Positions 24,653 through 35,425 of a stretch of DNA of 64,000 nucleotides are shown piece by piece. Every line of letters begins with the position of its first letter. Position 1 is the stretch's first letter. The notes beneath the pieces were generated by a model. The model was not told the DNA's origin, made no database searches, and worked only from the letters and a program-made list of their open reading frames with translations. The position numbers were made by a program, and so were the translations under genes. The DNA is from Muscardinus avellanarius (lineage: Eukaryota > Chordata > Mammalia > Rodentia > Gliridae). Location of the stretch: positions 70,247,023 to 70,311,022 of the forward strand of contig OY726560.1 in NCBI GenBank assembly GCA_963383645.1, read 5' to 3'.

Positions 24653-24782
24653 GAATCTCTCTTTGGAGGAATCTGAAAGCTTGCCAACAAAAACCGATCT
24701 GCAGGAACCTCATCTCCATAATCCAAAAGTAAAAGGAAATTTGTGGAAAACAAATTCAGCCTCAAGTGATCTGACTTTTTAA
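24653..24782 (+). CDS. PPP1R42: PPP1R42 terminal coding exon and stop
   Basis: The acceptor acacag follows an imperfect pyrimidine tract that contains a run of C. The exon completes the split Arg codon and reads NLSLEESESLPTKTDLQEPH, then a Lys/Asn/Ser-rich end finishing SASSDLTF and taa at 24780-24782. This tail is acidic and low in complexity, as expected for a fast-evolving C-terminus. The four exons together encode 179 residues, roughly the C-terminal half of the protein. The 3' UTR runs from 24783 to about 24980. Confidence 0.85.
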
Positions 24783-24956
24783 CTTCATAGAACTAGGCAA
24801 CGTCTTTTGAGGGTTTGTAGCTTTATGGTATCTCAGTATATAATAGTCGTTTAAGTTCTTTGATTTGCTTCTTTCTAGAATCTGAGACCTTGCTTTTCTA
24901 GTGTGAATTCAAAGATCTATTTGCTTTATTACTCATTTCGTACAATTTACTGGAAA

Positions 24957-24962
24957 AATAAA
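24957..24962 (+). terminator. PPP1R42: PPP1R42 poly(A) signal
   Basis: A canonical aataaa lies 175 bases after the PPP1R42 stop, with a T-rich stretch about 10-30 bases downstream. This is the expected 3' end of the transcript. Confidence 0.7.
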
Positions 24963-25247
24963 GGACGCGCTTTTTAAATAGAAGTCTTTTTTGAATCTAT
25001 GACATTTGGGTGTGCTATTTTTAAGTGTAAATCTAATTACAGTACTGAATGATAACTGAGATGAAAGTCTGAGGATTGTTCTGATTTGCTAGTATGCTTA
25101 ATGTGTGGACATAAGATACATTCACGGATAACCAGTCCAAACGCTACTGCTGTCTACTGCTTGTTAATTCCAATTTGAAAAGTTAGAAAGAGATTGGAAA
25201 GTATACAAGACCATGTATACGAGAACGGTTTCTTCGCTGACATTAAA

Positions 25248-25363
25248 AAAAAAAATGTTTTGGTAGTAGGGATTGAACCCACGGTATTCTTCCTCCAAGC
25301 GACATCTCCAGCCACTATTTAAAAAAAAATTTCAATTTTGAAACGCGGTCTCGCTAAGTTGAC
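25248..25363 (-). repeat. B1-dID-like SINE fragment
   Basis: ID part and a short piece of B1, between PPP1R42 and the TCF24 CpG island. Confidence 0.7.
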
Positions 25364-26151
25364 GTTTTAAATTTCATATTCCTTTTTTACCCCCAAAAGA
25401 AGAGAAGGTCGTTTTTCTGAATTGTAGATACTGTTTCTGGTGCATCCCGACGACGCTCCTGTGTTTCTAGCGTGTCCCAATTACTAGAAAGAATCCCGTG
25501 TCCCCTCAGACTTGGCCCCCGACGGCGGCGGCGGCGCGGGGGTCGCGGCGCGGGGGCCTGGGTCCGCCGCCGCCTCGCGCCGGGCGGGCTCCGCGCCCAG
25601 GGCTCCGCAGGTGCAAACGCAGAAAACGTTTGTCTAAATAAGAAAAAGCGGCGGCCAAGGAAGCAGCCCGCCAGGATCCACCCGGGGAGGGGGCTGCGAC
25701 CCCAGGGCGTCTGCTCCGGTGGGGATCGTCCTGAGGTGTGGACCTCAGAGCCTCCCGAGGTCGTGAAAAGGGCTCAGTTTACCTCAGAGCGCCTCGGTCA
25801 CCGTCCGGGAGTGCGGAAGAGGGGAGGACGAGACGTAGCCGGGCGGGAGACCTTACCCGCGGAGAGTAAAGCGCAGCGCGTGGCCTCACGGAAGTTCGAG
25901 TCTCCCCGGACCCGACGGCCGCGCTCCCCGCGGGCGGGCGGGCGGGGCTGGGGTCCCGAGCGCCCCGCCGGGTTCCGGGGGCGTGGCCGCTGCCTGACGG
26001 GGCGTGGCCTCTGCCTCGCGGGGCGTGGCCTGGCAGCCGCCCCGCCCCCGACACCCCGGCGAGCTGATTAATGACTCCGCGGAGGGGCGGCTCCGCCGCG
26101 TCTCGCGGGGTGGGCGCAGACCCCCCGCCGCCGGAGCTCGCGCTCGCGGCC

Positions 26152-26158
26152 GCATAAG
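26152..26158 (+). promoter_or_regulatory. TCF24: TATA-like element of TCF24 promoter
   Basis: The sequence gcataag stands out in GC-rich DNA and lies about 25-30 bases before the likely start of the 5' UTR exon. It is a weak TATA variant; the start site is inferred only from spacing. Confidence 0.35.
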
Positions 26159-26181
26159 AAGCGCGACCGCGGCGGCCCCGG

Positions 26182-26257
26182 GCTGGACGGGGACGCAGTG
26201 ACGGCGCGGCCGGCCACCACGCCCGACGCCTCGGCCTCGCACGGGGATCCGCGGAAG
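26182..26257 (+). other. TCF24: TCF24 5' UTR exon (start approximate)
   Basis: The stretch ends in a consensus donor (cggaag|gtgagc at 26258). The matching acceptor (ccttgcag) ends at 26393, only 13 bases before the TCF24 ATG, which defines a short intron of 136 bases. The 5' edge is placed downstream of the TATA-like element and is a guess. Confidence 0.5.
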
Positions 26258-26405
26258 GTGAGCTTGGGGCCGGCGCGCGGTCCCGGCGGAGGCCCGGGCT
26301 CGGGCAGCCCCTGGGCGGGCGGGCGGGCTCCCGAGGCGCCGGGGAGCCCCGGCCGAGCCCCGCACGTCGGCTCACGCGCGCCCGTCCTTGCAGCCGCGCG
26401 GCGCC

Positions 26406-26762
26406 ATGGACCGCGGCCGCCCCGCAGCCCGCGCCCCGCCCGCCGCCCGCGCCCCCAGCGCCCCCAGCGCCCCCAGCCCGGGGCGGCCGACCGCGCGCGG
26501 CGGGGCGGGGGCCGGGCGGCCGGCGGCGGCCAACGCGGCGCGGGAGCGCTCCCGCGTGCAGACCCTGCGCCACGCCTTCCTGGAGCTGCAGCGCACGCTG
26601 CCGGCCGTGCCGCCCGACACCAAGCTGTCCAAGCTGGACGTGCTGCTGCTGGCCACCACCTACATCGCGCACCTGACCCGCAGCCTGCAGGACGACGCCG
26701 ACGCGCCCGCCGACCCCCGGCTGGGCGCCCTGAGCGGCGACGGCTACCTGCACCCGGTCAAG
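26406..26762 (+). CDS. TCF24: TCF24 coding exon with bHLH domain
   Basis: This encodes residues 1-119 of transcription factor 24, a class II bHLH protein expected to bind E-boxes in the nucleus with an E-protein partner. The ATG has a strong context (gcgccATGg). Residues 1-42 are Ala/Pro/Arg-rich and disordered. The basic region is NAARERSR (43-50, with E47 the E-box contact), helix 1 is about 51-65, the loop 66-73 (PPDTKLSK) and helix 2 about 74-94 ([19 protein letters not shown]). The exon ends HPVK at a gtaggc donor in phase 0. The bHLH is intact and recognisable as TCF24 rather than the related musculin/TCF21 group. Neighbours PPP1R42 and TCF24 are in the same tandem order as in human. 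Confidence 0.95.
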
Positions 26763-26899
26763 GTAGGCGGGAGCCCGGGGGCGGCCCGCGGTGGGCCGGG
26801 GGGCGCGGCGGGGGTGCGAGTCTGCAGGGCCGGGGTGCGCGGCCGGGGTGAGTGAGTGGCGGGAGCCGCCGCCCCCCCAGGCCGGTAGCTTCGGGCGTT

Positions 26900-27815
26900 T
26901 TGCACCTTGCAAGGTGAGAAATGGGGAACTTGGTCGCAAGTCCTGATCATTTCTAATGTCTGAGTTACATTTATGACCTTTTGAGAGTGTTGAGGTGATT
27001 TTTAAACCTACATACTTATATTTACATTGTGTTCTTCGTGGGATGTTTCAAAGATTTAATTAAGAGTCATAGAATTATCTGCCCCTAGGTAATCCTAGGA
27101 AAGCACCGTTGAAAATATTTTGGTAAAACTAGTACGAATAAAATGAGATGATTCCACATCCCCATAAAGCTTAGGTAAAATTTAAAACTACTTTCAGTCT
27201 GGTTGAATATTACGGACCAGACAGCTGAAGAACTATTTTTATGTTATTTTTATAACACATTAGCATGTACGTTGAGTGAACTGAGTAAATACTCTATTCA
27301 AATTTTTAACGTAGGAAATCATCAGAGATAATTCATTTTACATATAGGTAGAATGGCCATAGTTTTCATTTAACATGATGCATATAGCTGTGATTTTTTT
27401 TACCTATGTTGCCATAGTTGCTGCATCATCCTTTTCTCCTAGATTTGTTTTGAAACCTTGCACTGATCTGACTTTCTACTCAAAATGCATAATCTCTTTA
27501 TTTAGTAAACCTAAATCTTCAAACTTTTGATTCTATCATCCCAAAGTATTTTCACACACACACAAAGTTAGAACTCAGTCTTAAGTATATCAGTGTTCAG
27601 TAAGTTATTGAGAATTCATTGTTAAATATGATAAAGCATACTTTCTATTGTCAGCCTAATTTACATTCTGAGTGAGTTTAACAATTTTTTTTGCAAATAA
27701 AACCAATGTTGACAGACTTAAAACATTTAATATATTAAGTATAAAAATAATAAAATATAATTCATAATTCTGAAAACCCCATTCAATTCATGTTGTTTTT
27801 GTTGTTGTTGTTGTT
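26900..27815. other. Non-repetitive TCF24 intron DNA
   Basis: AT-rich; no recognised repeat or exon. Confidence 0.5.
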
Positions 27816-28065
27816 GTTTTTTTAGGTACTGGGGATTGAACCCAGGGGCGTGAATGTGCTGGGCAAGATGGTGCAAGCCTATAATCTCAGTACTTGGGAG
27901 ACTGGCACAGGAGGATCACAGGTTTGAGGCTAGCCTCAGCAACTTAGTGAGACCCTTAGAAACTGAGTGGTACTCTGTTTCAAAGTAACAAAGATAGGGC
28001 TATGCTCTAGTTTGAAGGCAGAACACTTCTGGTTCAGCTTCCAGTAACAAAACAAAACAAAAAAA
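27816..28065. repeat. Minus SINE tail interrupted by a plus SINE
   Basis: 27816-27848 is a minus ID tail end; 27851-28060 is a full plus-strand copy. Confidence 0.7.
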
Positions 28066-28333
28066 ACCACTAATAGATTTCTTTTGACTTGATGTTTGCC
28101 ATACTCTTAGTTTATTTAAACCCTAGTGTATTATAATTCAAAAAGCATATGTTAAATTCTTCCTTTGTGAGAGATAAAATTCAGAATGAGAAATCAAAGT
28201 GTCCACCTTAGTTTTATGGAATAAACTTTTTTCAGTGAGTAGTTGTTAGAAGCATCAATGTTAGAATCTAACCGTACACACTGGCAAGTTTTATGGTACT
28301 TGATGAAGGTACCAAATGTTTTCCTACTTATAA

Positions 28334-28545
28334 TGAGGTACTGGGGATGGAACCCAGGGACATTCTACCTTTGAGCCGTCACTGCCAGCCTTAGTTTTTT
28401 TATTCTTTATTTTGAAACAGGGCTCTGCTGAGTTGCAAATGGCTTCACTAAGTAGCTGAGGCTCTCCATGACAGCAACCAACCACTATCCTTCTGTCTCA
28501 GCCTTCCAGATGCTGGGATAACAAGTCACCACACCCAGCCCTAGT
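28334..28545 (-). repeat. B1-dID-like SINE
   Basis: Full minus copy, diverged. Confidence 0.8.
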
Positions 28546-28674
28546 CATAACTGTTTTAAGAAAAATTAAATCTCATTTGTCTTCTAAATAAATTATCTTG
28601 ATTTTAGAAGATAGCTTTTTAAAAGATAAAGATTGTGAAAGGTTGTAAAGATTATCTTAAAAGTGAAATTGAGA

Positions 28675-28898
28675 GCCCGGGCATAGTGGCACACGCTTGT
28701 AATCCCAGCATTTGGGAGGCTGAGATTGGAGAATCGTGGTTCGCAGACAGTCTCAGCTACTTAGTGAGGCTCTTTGCAACTCAGTGAGACCCTGTTTCAA
28801 AATAAAGAATTGAAAATAGAGGAGGAGGTGTAGCTCAGAGGTCGAATACCCCTGGATTCCATTCCCAGACCCGCCAAAAAAAAAAAAAAAAAAAAAAA
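28675..28898 (+). repeat. B1-dID-like SINE, type A
   Basis: Full copy with a 24-base poly(A); flanks carry aaagtga(a/g)attga duplicates. Confidence 0.88.
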
Positions 28899-28921
28899 GT
28901 GAGATTGATGCTGTTACAATA

Positions 28922-29032
28922 TTTTTTTTTTTTTTTTGTGGTACTGGGGATTGAAACCAGGGGCATTCTTCTACCTTTGAGCTACACCTCTAGCCCGATT
29001 TTTTATTCTTTCTTTTGAAACAGAATCTCGTT
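28922..29032 (-). repeat. B1-dID-like SINE, truncated
   Basis: ID part plus a short B1 piece. Confidence 0.7.
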
Positions 29033-29440
29033 GCTATTTTAAAACCAAACATTTGAGTTTCTGCTATGAGTAAAGGGCTATTTTAGGAAAGTGAATACAA
29101 ATATGAGTAAGACTCAGTCCTTGCCCTAACTGGACACATTATAGAAATGAAGACAAAAATGCAAATAACCATACAGTGCTGAGAGAGAATGTTGTATTTG
29201 CCATAAAAGCTGTAACTATGTGCTGTGGAGGCTCAGATGAGAGAGATTTTACACATAATTAAAACTTTCTATTAACACATTATTTTATAGATACTACCAA
29301 AATGTCTTATTTAAGTCTATCTTTAATGCAAAAGAAATAAAAATATTTTGATCATTTTTACTTTTTGGTTAAGTAAAAGTTCATTATAAATTTTTCTGCC
29401 TTACAACAGTGTTACCAGGTCCTACTTTGATGACTAAAGA
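29033..29440. other. TCF24 intron DNA, possible old repeat
   Basis: 29040-29200 resembles an ancient L2/MIR-age repeat; weak. Confidence 0.3.
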
Positions 29441-29659
29441 TCTTTTGTGTGTGTGGTACTAGGGATGGAACCCCAGGGGCATTCTACCTCTGAGCTATAT
29501 CTCCAGCCCTGTTTTTTGTTCTTTATATTTGAAAAGAGGATATCACTGAGTTGCAAAGGGCCTCACTATGTAGTAGCTGAGGCTGTCCACTAACCACGAT
29601 CCTCTTGTCTCAGCCTCCCAAATGCTAGGATTACAAGTATGCACCACCATGCCTGGCTG
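29441..29659 (-). repeat. B1-dID-like SINE
   Basis: Full minus copy; flanked by gactaaagatctttt/gaccaaagatctttt duplicates. Confidence 0.88.
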
Positions 29660-29687
29660 ACCAAAGATCTTTTAATAAGTATTTCAG

Positions 29688-29823
29688 GGTTTTTTGTTGT
29701 TGTTGTTGTTGTTTTTTGTTTGTTTTGTTTTTTTGTTTGTATTTGTTTTTGGTGGTACTGGAATTCCTGGAAACCCTTCTACCTCTGGGCTACACTCCCA
29801 GAAGTGCGCCACCATGCCCTGCC
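29688..29823 (-). repeat. B1-dID-like SINE, type C with large internal deletion
   Basis: The ID end (ggtactggaattcctggaaa) joins straight to the promoter end (gtgcgccaccatgccctgcc); the middle is missing. Confidence 0.8.
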
Positions 29824-29837
29824 AGTGCTGTGATTTT

Positions 29838-30053
29838 TTTTTTTTGGGGGGGGGGTCTGGGGGTGGAACCCAGGGGCATTCGCCCTCCAAGCTACACCAC
29901 CCCCTGCCCTATTTTTTATTCTTTATTTTGAAACCGGGTCTCACTGAGTTGCAGAGGGCCTCACTAAGTAGCTGAGGCTGTCCACAAAACACAATCCTCT
30001 GGGTCTCAGCCTCCCGGATGCTGCTATTACAAGTGTACACCACCACGCCCGGC
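29838..30053 (-). repeat. B1-dID-like SINE, type A, with target-site duplication
   Basis: Flanked by cagtgctgtgattttt at about 29822 and 30053, showing insertion beside the previous SINE. Confidence 0.9.
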
Positions 30054-30149
30054 CAGTGCTGTGATTTTTGAATCATCAGCCCTTATTACCAGTATTATCA
30101 GTATGTTAGAACTGTTGGAAACTTATATTAAGAGTATCTCAAAAGAGGG

Positions 30150-30440
30150 ACTAGAGCTGGGCATGGTGGCACACACTTGTAATCCCAGTATTTAGGAGGC
30201 TGAGACAGAAGGATCATAGGTTTAAGGCCAGCCCCAGCTGTTTAGTAAGACCCTCTGCAACTTAGTGTGAGACCCTATTTCAAAATAAAAGGCTAAAAAA
30301 TAGGTCTGGGGGTGTCGTTCAGAGTTAGAATGCCTCTGGGTTCAATCCTCAGTACTGGGGGAAAAAAAAAAGAAAGATAGACTAGGGATGTAGCTCATTT
30401 GTAGAGCACTTGCTTAGCATTCCTTCCACCTCTCCCGCCA
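30150..30440 (+). repeat. B1-dID-like SINE followed by an ID unit
   Basis: Full copy at 30150-30370, then a separate ID start (gactagggatgtagctcatt) to about 30440. Confidence 0.8.
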
Positions 30441-30945
30441 AAAGAAAAAGTATCTCAGATGAAACCGGAGGTGTATAAGGGACTGGGCTCCTGGGGCAAG
30501 GCCACGCCCATTCTGATCCCTGTAAGCCATGGGCAGTTTGCATCAGCATCAGCACCAATCATTGCTTCAGGACAGGAGTATATTTTAGACTTGACTTTGG
30601 GAGAAGAGCACAGATGACTTTATTAAGTGCCATGCCCTTTAACAATCATTGTCAGTGACACAGATAAACAAGTAAGGCTTTTGCTACTTTGGAGTCATTT
30701 AACTAGCCAAGAATGCATTTTTAAGATCTTTGGTTTTAGATTCAGTTCTGGTTAATTTATGCTAGATTCTTCTAAATTTAATAAAACTATATGGTTTTAA
30801 ATACACTTTAGTAAGGAAATTAGAGATCAGGATTGTGTTAATCTATACAGTGCTAGAACTAACCATTGAAAAGTGGAATTCTGCTTACTTTTTTGGCATC
30901 CTGATGACATGCAGCCTAATCAGTGTTTACAGTTTATTTATTTTT
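30441..30945. other. Non-repetitive TCF24 intron DNA
   Basis: Nothing recognised. Confidence 0.4.
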
Positions 30946-31388
30946 ATTTATTTTTTGTGGTAGTGGAGATTGAACCCTGGGTATTCTACCTGCAAGCTAC
31001 ACCCCCATCCCTATTTTTTAATTCCTTATTTTGAAACAGGGTTTCACTGAGTTGCAAAGAGCCTCACTAAGTAGCTGAGGCTGTCTGCGAACCACGATCC
31101 TCCTGTCTCAGCCTCCCAAATACTGGGATTACAAGCGTGTGTCACCATGCCCAGCTATTTTTACTTTTAATGACACTTTTATTGGTGGTACTGGGGGTGG
31201 AACCCAGAGGCTTTCTACCTCCGGGCTATACTCCCAGACCTTTTTTTTATATTTTATTTGGAAACAGGGTCTCACTAAGTTGCTGAAAGCCTCACTAAGT
31301 AGCTAAGGCTGGCTTCGAACCCTTGCAATCCTCCTGTCTCAGCCTCCCAAGTGCGGGGATTACAAGCGTGCGCCACCACACCCGGCTT
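30946..31388 (-). repeat. Two minus SINEs in tandem
   Basis: Type A at 30946-31155 and type B at 31180-31388, separated by unique DNA that repeats after the second (tttttaatgacactttta). Confidence 0.88.
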
Positions 31389-31477
31389 TTAATGACACTT
31401 TTAATAATCACTTTTCATGTTCCTTAGACTTCATAATTATAATTGTTACTATCTATATAATATTTGGGGTACTTGTA

Positions 31478-31917
31478 TTTTTTTTTTTTTTTTTTTTTGT
31501 GGTACTGGGGTTTCTGGAAGCTCGTCTACCTCCGGGCTGTACTCCCAGACCTATTTTATACTTTTTTTAAAAATTTGGAAACAGGGTCTCTTAAGCCAGT
31601 GCGGCTGGCTTCAAACCTGAGTGATCCTACTGTCTCTGCGTCCCAAGTGCAGGGATTACAAGCGTATGCCACCACGTCGGGCGGGTACTTGGAATTTTTA
31701 CTTTTTAAATTTATATTTATTATTTATTTATTTTGGTGGTACTGGGGTTCCTGGAAACCCTTCTACCTCCAGGCTACACTCCCAGACCTATTTTTTATAT
31801 TTTTTTAAATTTGGAAACAGGGTCTCTTAAGCCAGCAAGGCTGGCTTCGAACCAGCGCAATCCTCCTGTCTCTGCCTCCCAAGCGAGGGGATTACAAGCG
31901 TGCACCACCACGCCTGG
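31478..31917 (-). repeat. Two type C SINEs
   Basis: Copies at 31478-31683 and 31724-31917. The second is flanked by tacttggaatttttа-like duplicates (tacttggaattttta at 31686 and 31923) and ends 80 bases before the TCF24 terminal exon. Confidence 0.9.
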
Positions 31918-32000
31918 CCTAATACTTGGAATTTTTAATGCTACAAATATATATGTCATAGATACTAACTTTTGGGTTCTTATTTACATATCTTTTTCAG

Positions 32001-32114
32001 AAATGGCCCATGCGATCAAGATTATACATCGGTGCTACAGGCCAGTTTCTGAAGCATCCTGTCTCTGGAGGAGAAGCAAATCATGGCAACACTTCAACAG
32101 ACTCACAGCCTTAG
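32001..32114 (+). CDS. TCF24: TCF24 terminal coding exon
   Basis: The acceptor tctttttcag is followed by a phase-0 frame KWPMRSRLYIGATGQFLKHP, then VSGGEANHGNTSTDSQP and a tag stop at 32112-32114. The WPMRSRLYIGA motif is the conserved C-terminal segment seen in TCF24 and its close bHLH relatives. Together with the exon at 26406 it gives a 156-residue protein, close to the human length. The intron between them is about 5.2 kb and filled with SINEs. The 3' UTR follows; its end is uncertain. Confidence 0.95.
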   Translation, partial: KWPMRSRLYIGATGQFLKHPVSGGEANHGNTSTDSQP

Positions 32115-32275
32115 GCTGTCTCTTGGTGGGGCTGGTAGAAGTGGTGGCTATTGTTTTAAAATACTATGGAATAATTCTGTATTTATTACATCAGACATAG
32201 CAAATACAATTTCTAAGAGTTTACATTGCAACCCACAGTTGAATGTTCAGATTTACCTGTCTAAAATATGGGATG
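32115..32275 (+). other. TCF24: TCF24 3' UTR, proximal part
   Basis: Unique sequence following the TCF24 stop, ended by the first SINE insertion. No poly(A) signal lies in this part. SINE-borne A-rich tails and a unique aataaa at 34707-34712 are possible downstream ends. Confidence 0.6.
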
Positions 32276-32480
32276 AGCCAGGCATGGTGGTGCACGCTTG
32301 TAATCCCAGCATTTGGGAGGCTGAGACTGGAGGATCGCGGTTCGCAGACAGCCTAAGCTACTTAGTGAGGCCCTCTGCAATTTAGTGAGACCCGATTTCA
32401 AAATAAAGAATAAAAAATAGGGCAGGAGATGTAGGTTGGAGGTAGAATGCCCCTGGATTCCATCCCCAGACCCGCAAAAA

Positions 32481-32511
<31 letters not shown>

Positions 32512-32755
32512 ATAGAATAAAATATGGGATGAGCCGGGTATGGTAGTGCATGCTTGTAATCCCAGCATTTGGGAGACTGAGACCAGAGGATTGTGGTTTG
32601 CAGACAGCCTCAGCTACTTAGCGAGGCCCTTCACAACTCAGTGAGACCCTGTCTCAAAATATAAAAAAACTAAAAAATAGGGCTGGAGGTGTAGCTTGGA
32701 GGTACAATGTCCCTGGGTTCCATCCCTAGTGCCACAAAAATAAATAAAATAAAAT
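32276..32755 (+). repeat. Two type A SINEs in the TCF24 3' flank
   Basis: Copies at 32276-32515 and 32533-32755; the first has an (aaat)n tail. Both sit behind copies of aaaatatgggatgagcc. Confidence 0.9.
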
Positions 32756-33129
32756 GAGATATCCGTGTTATTTAAAGCACACAGTTTATCTATTCATTGT
32801 GAGACTCATTGCCATATAGAGCAAAGAAAACTATAGAAAAAAGAAAAAGACATTAAAAACAAACAGATGTATATAACCAAAGAATGCACACATTTTCTTC
32901 AGTATATCTATTAGTAACTTAAATGCCAATATTGCTAGTTTTAAAAAATATGTTTGTAATATACCAGTACTCCATTTTTATAAAAACTAGTCTCTGCTTT
33001 TAGTTGTTCTAAGAAGCTATTTCGGTTGGAAGATGTAAGTTCGTTTGTTGTTGTTGTTGTTGTTGTTGTTGGACTATATAAACATATGAAGACTCTTAAA
33101 ACAATTTCTATCACTAGTCTTCCTTCTTT
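32756..33129. other. Unique DNA with a (GTT)n run
   Basis: (GTT)n at 33041-33071; nothing else was seen. Confidence 0.5.
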
Positions 33130-33315
33130 CCTTTTTTTTTTTTGTGGTACTTAGGGATTGAACCCAGGTGCATTCTACCTCAAAGCTATGCCCCCATTTT
33201 ATTTTATTTTGAAACAAGGTGTCCTAAATTACTACTCACTGGTTTGGAGGCTACCATCCTCCTGTCTCAGCCTCCCAAATACTAGGCTTACAGACATGCA
33301 CTGCCATGTCCTGCT
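33130..33315 (-). repeat. B1-dID-like SINE
   Basis: Diverged minus copy. Confidence 0.75.
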
Positions 33316-35355
33316 GAATTATTTTTTCCTCTTAGAAAACTAGTTTGGAATATTAGAAATGGTTGCTCCCTTGAGTAGAGCAGGGCCAACTTTCAAGAGG
33401 TTTACCCAGTACTAGATATGCTTTCCATGTTCCCAATTGTGGGAGGCACTAGGAATCTTTGCATTCAGTATGAAAGGAGTCCAGGTGTCTCTGAGCAGCA
33501 GGGTTCATGACACTTCCTCCTCGGGTTCAGCTGCACAGCCATCCTCAAAAGAGTGTTTCCAGGCTGAGTGAATCCCTGTGGCCCTCCTGGGCCAACAGTG
33601 GTGTTAGGCTCCTTCCCTCCTTGTCAGCTGTCCACAGTCTCCCTACTTGGCCAATATAAAATGGAGAAAATCCTGTCTGATTTTGGACATTGATCTGTAC
33701 CTTGAGGTCTTAAGGATCTATATCCTTAAGGCGAGTGTCCTGAGGTAAATTCAGGCTGGAGTGGTGCCCTCTAAGTCTACCCCAGCATGAACCTCTGCCA
33801 CAGCCGGCCTCTCCCATTGCACTGCACAGCCACCAGCAAGTGCCTGGGGAGCAGCTGGTCTGACTGCTCACACCAGTTGTTTTAATTTTCACCTGGAGCC
33901 TGCTGAAAATCATCTGCTAAATACTTAGTAGAGTTTCTTTGCCTTTGACAGTATTGCTTTTCATTTCTTCTTGTCCAGTTACAAACGTTTTAATGCCAAA
34001 GAAATTTTATTTGAGTTACAGGTTTTTCTAACACTTTTTAATTTATATATGCTAACAGCTCTCAGTAAGTTGGAAAATCTCAGAAATTGCCTATGGTCAG
34101 AGTCACGAGTAGAGATACTTATCACAAAACACATTGAACGCCCAAACAATGAGATACAGCAGAAATAACCTGGAAAAGTCAACATTGGTCATCTCTGCTG
34201 GCTTAGATTCCCATTTTTATCAATTCTTGCTTTTCTCCTCAGTCCTTACTATTTTCCTTTCCAACTGTGAAGTTCATTTATTTCTCAATAATCCAGTTTT
34301 AAATTGGATCCAAGATTAGCAGGTAGAGAGGCCACCATTTTATTTTATTTTCACTTGAATTTTCTTCCAACTTTCAGCAGTGAAATGAAGTGTAAAACAT
34401 GTGAAGCAAGAACTATCTTATCATTCAGTTGGTTTAGGAAACATGACTGTTTTGGCTTGTATCCAATAGTTTATAAATTTTATTATTTTAATGTGACTAC
34501 CATCCTTAAATGTGACCAGTAATGAAAGTTTCCCACATGTTAATATGTAGCACAAATGTTTGTATTCTTAAATATTTGTGAATCTATTTCCCCACTCATC
34601 TAATATTGAAAGGAAAGAGAAGTAAAATAGTATTTGGAGTTAGCCATTCACTGTTACCTTATTGGAATAGGAGCTGCTAAACATAGTTTTGTATCTTAAG
34701 GAATGAAATAAAAACTTCTTTAAAGTTACCTAAGAAGGCCTGTAAACACTAAACTTGTTAGAATATCAGGAAAATGACTTTCTCACTAATGATGCTACTT
34801 TGTTAGCTTGAGCTAGTTAGCTTTTACAGTATTTTATTGGGGGGGGCTTTATGACTTTTGTTGAATTATTAGATTTTCCAAAATCATTGTTAAATAGTAG
34901 AGCTTCACTTTTGGTGGTATCACTTTTTAATTTCTATTTGTTTATGCTGTGAATACATATGATGTATTTCTGTCATAGATTTTCATAACATTTCATTAAA
35001 TTGCTACATATGCTAACAACTTTGAATACCTGGTAAAATCTGAGAAATTGCATATTTTCACGCAAAAGTCCAAAGGAGCATGTTGTTTTAATTAATGCAT
35101 GATCAGGATAAGGGGTATTGTTAAAATAAAGCACTACTTTGGAAATTAATTTTGTGTTAACTTTGCATTGTTTCTTTGTACATTTAAGAGACACTGATAG
35201 ACATTTGCAAATCTTTCTAAAGGATAGATACCTATTTAGTATTTATTTCTCCACCATGCTATCCTTAATAGAGTCTATATTAGTACTGGAGAGGAAATAT
35301 ATTTGGGTCACAGTATTAATAACCCCATAATCTGTCAGGAGAATACTCAGTTAAA
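33316..35355. other. Repeat-poor intergenic DNA with a diverged duplicated segment
   Basis: No gene is supported. Segments at about 34005-34100 and 34965-35055 share a common text (tatgctaaca, aaaatct(c/g)agaaattgc), so they are two copies of some older element. Confidence 0.4.
34707..34712 (+). terminator. Possible distal poly(A) signal for TCF24
   Basis: An aataaa in unique DNA about 2.6 kb after the TCF24 stop, with T-rich sequence within 50 bases. It is a candidate only, because such hexamers are common in AT-rich DNA. Confidence 0.2.
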
Positions 35356-35425
35356 TTTCTTTCAGTTCACTCAGCCTCCCAACTTGCTGGGAGTACAAGT
35401 GTTCACCACCACACCTGGCTTGGGA
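35356..35425 (-). repeat. B1-type SINE fragment
   Basis: The start of a B1 body only. Confidence 0.6.

Larger units (their letters stand above)
25490..26900. promoter_or_regulatory. TCF24: CpG island spanning the TCF24 promoter and first exons
   Basis: Sequence composition changes abruptly from AT-rich intergenic to very GC- and CpG-rich DNA, with several GC-box-like gggcgtgg/ggggcgtgg motifs around 25978-26032. The island covers the upstream region, the 5' UTR intron and the bHLH-coding exon. It is free of SINEs, which fits selection on a developmental regulator's promoter. Long open frames here on both strands are a by-product of high GC. Confidence 0.9.

Noticed and set aside
25472..26071. 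199-codon plus-strand frame upstream of TCF24
   Set aside because: CpG-island noise without a domain. TCF24's start is fixed by the bHLH frame and the nearby acceptor.
25779..26939. 386-codon minus-strand open frame
   Set aside because: It is antisense to TCF24 in a GC-rich island where stops are rare. It has no family resemblance and is Pro/Arg/Ala-rich.
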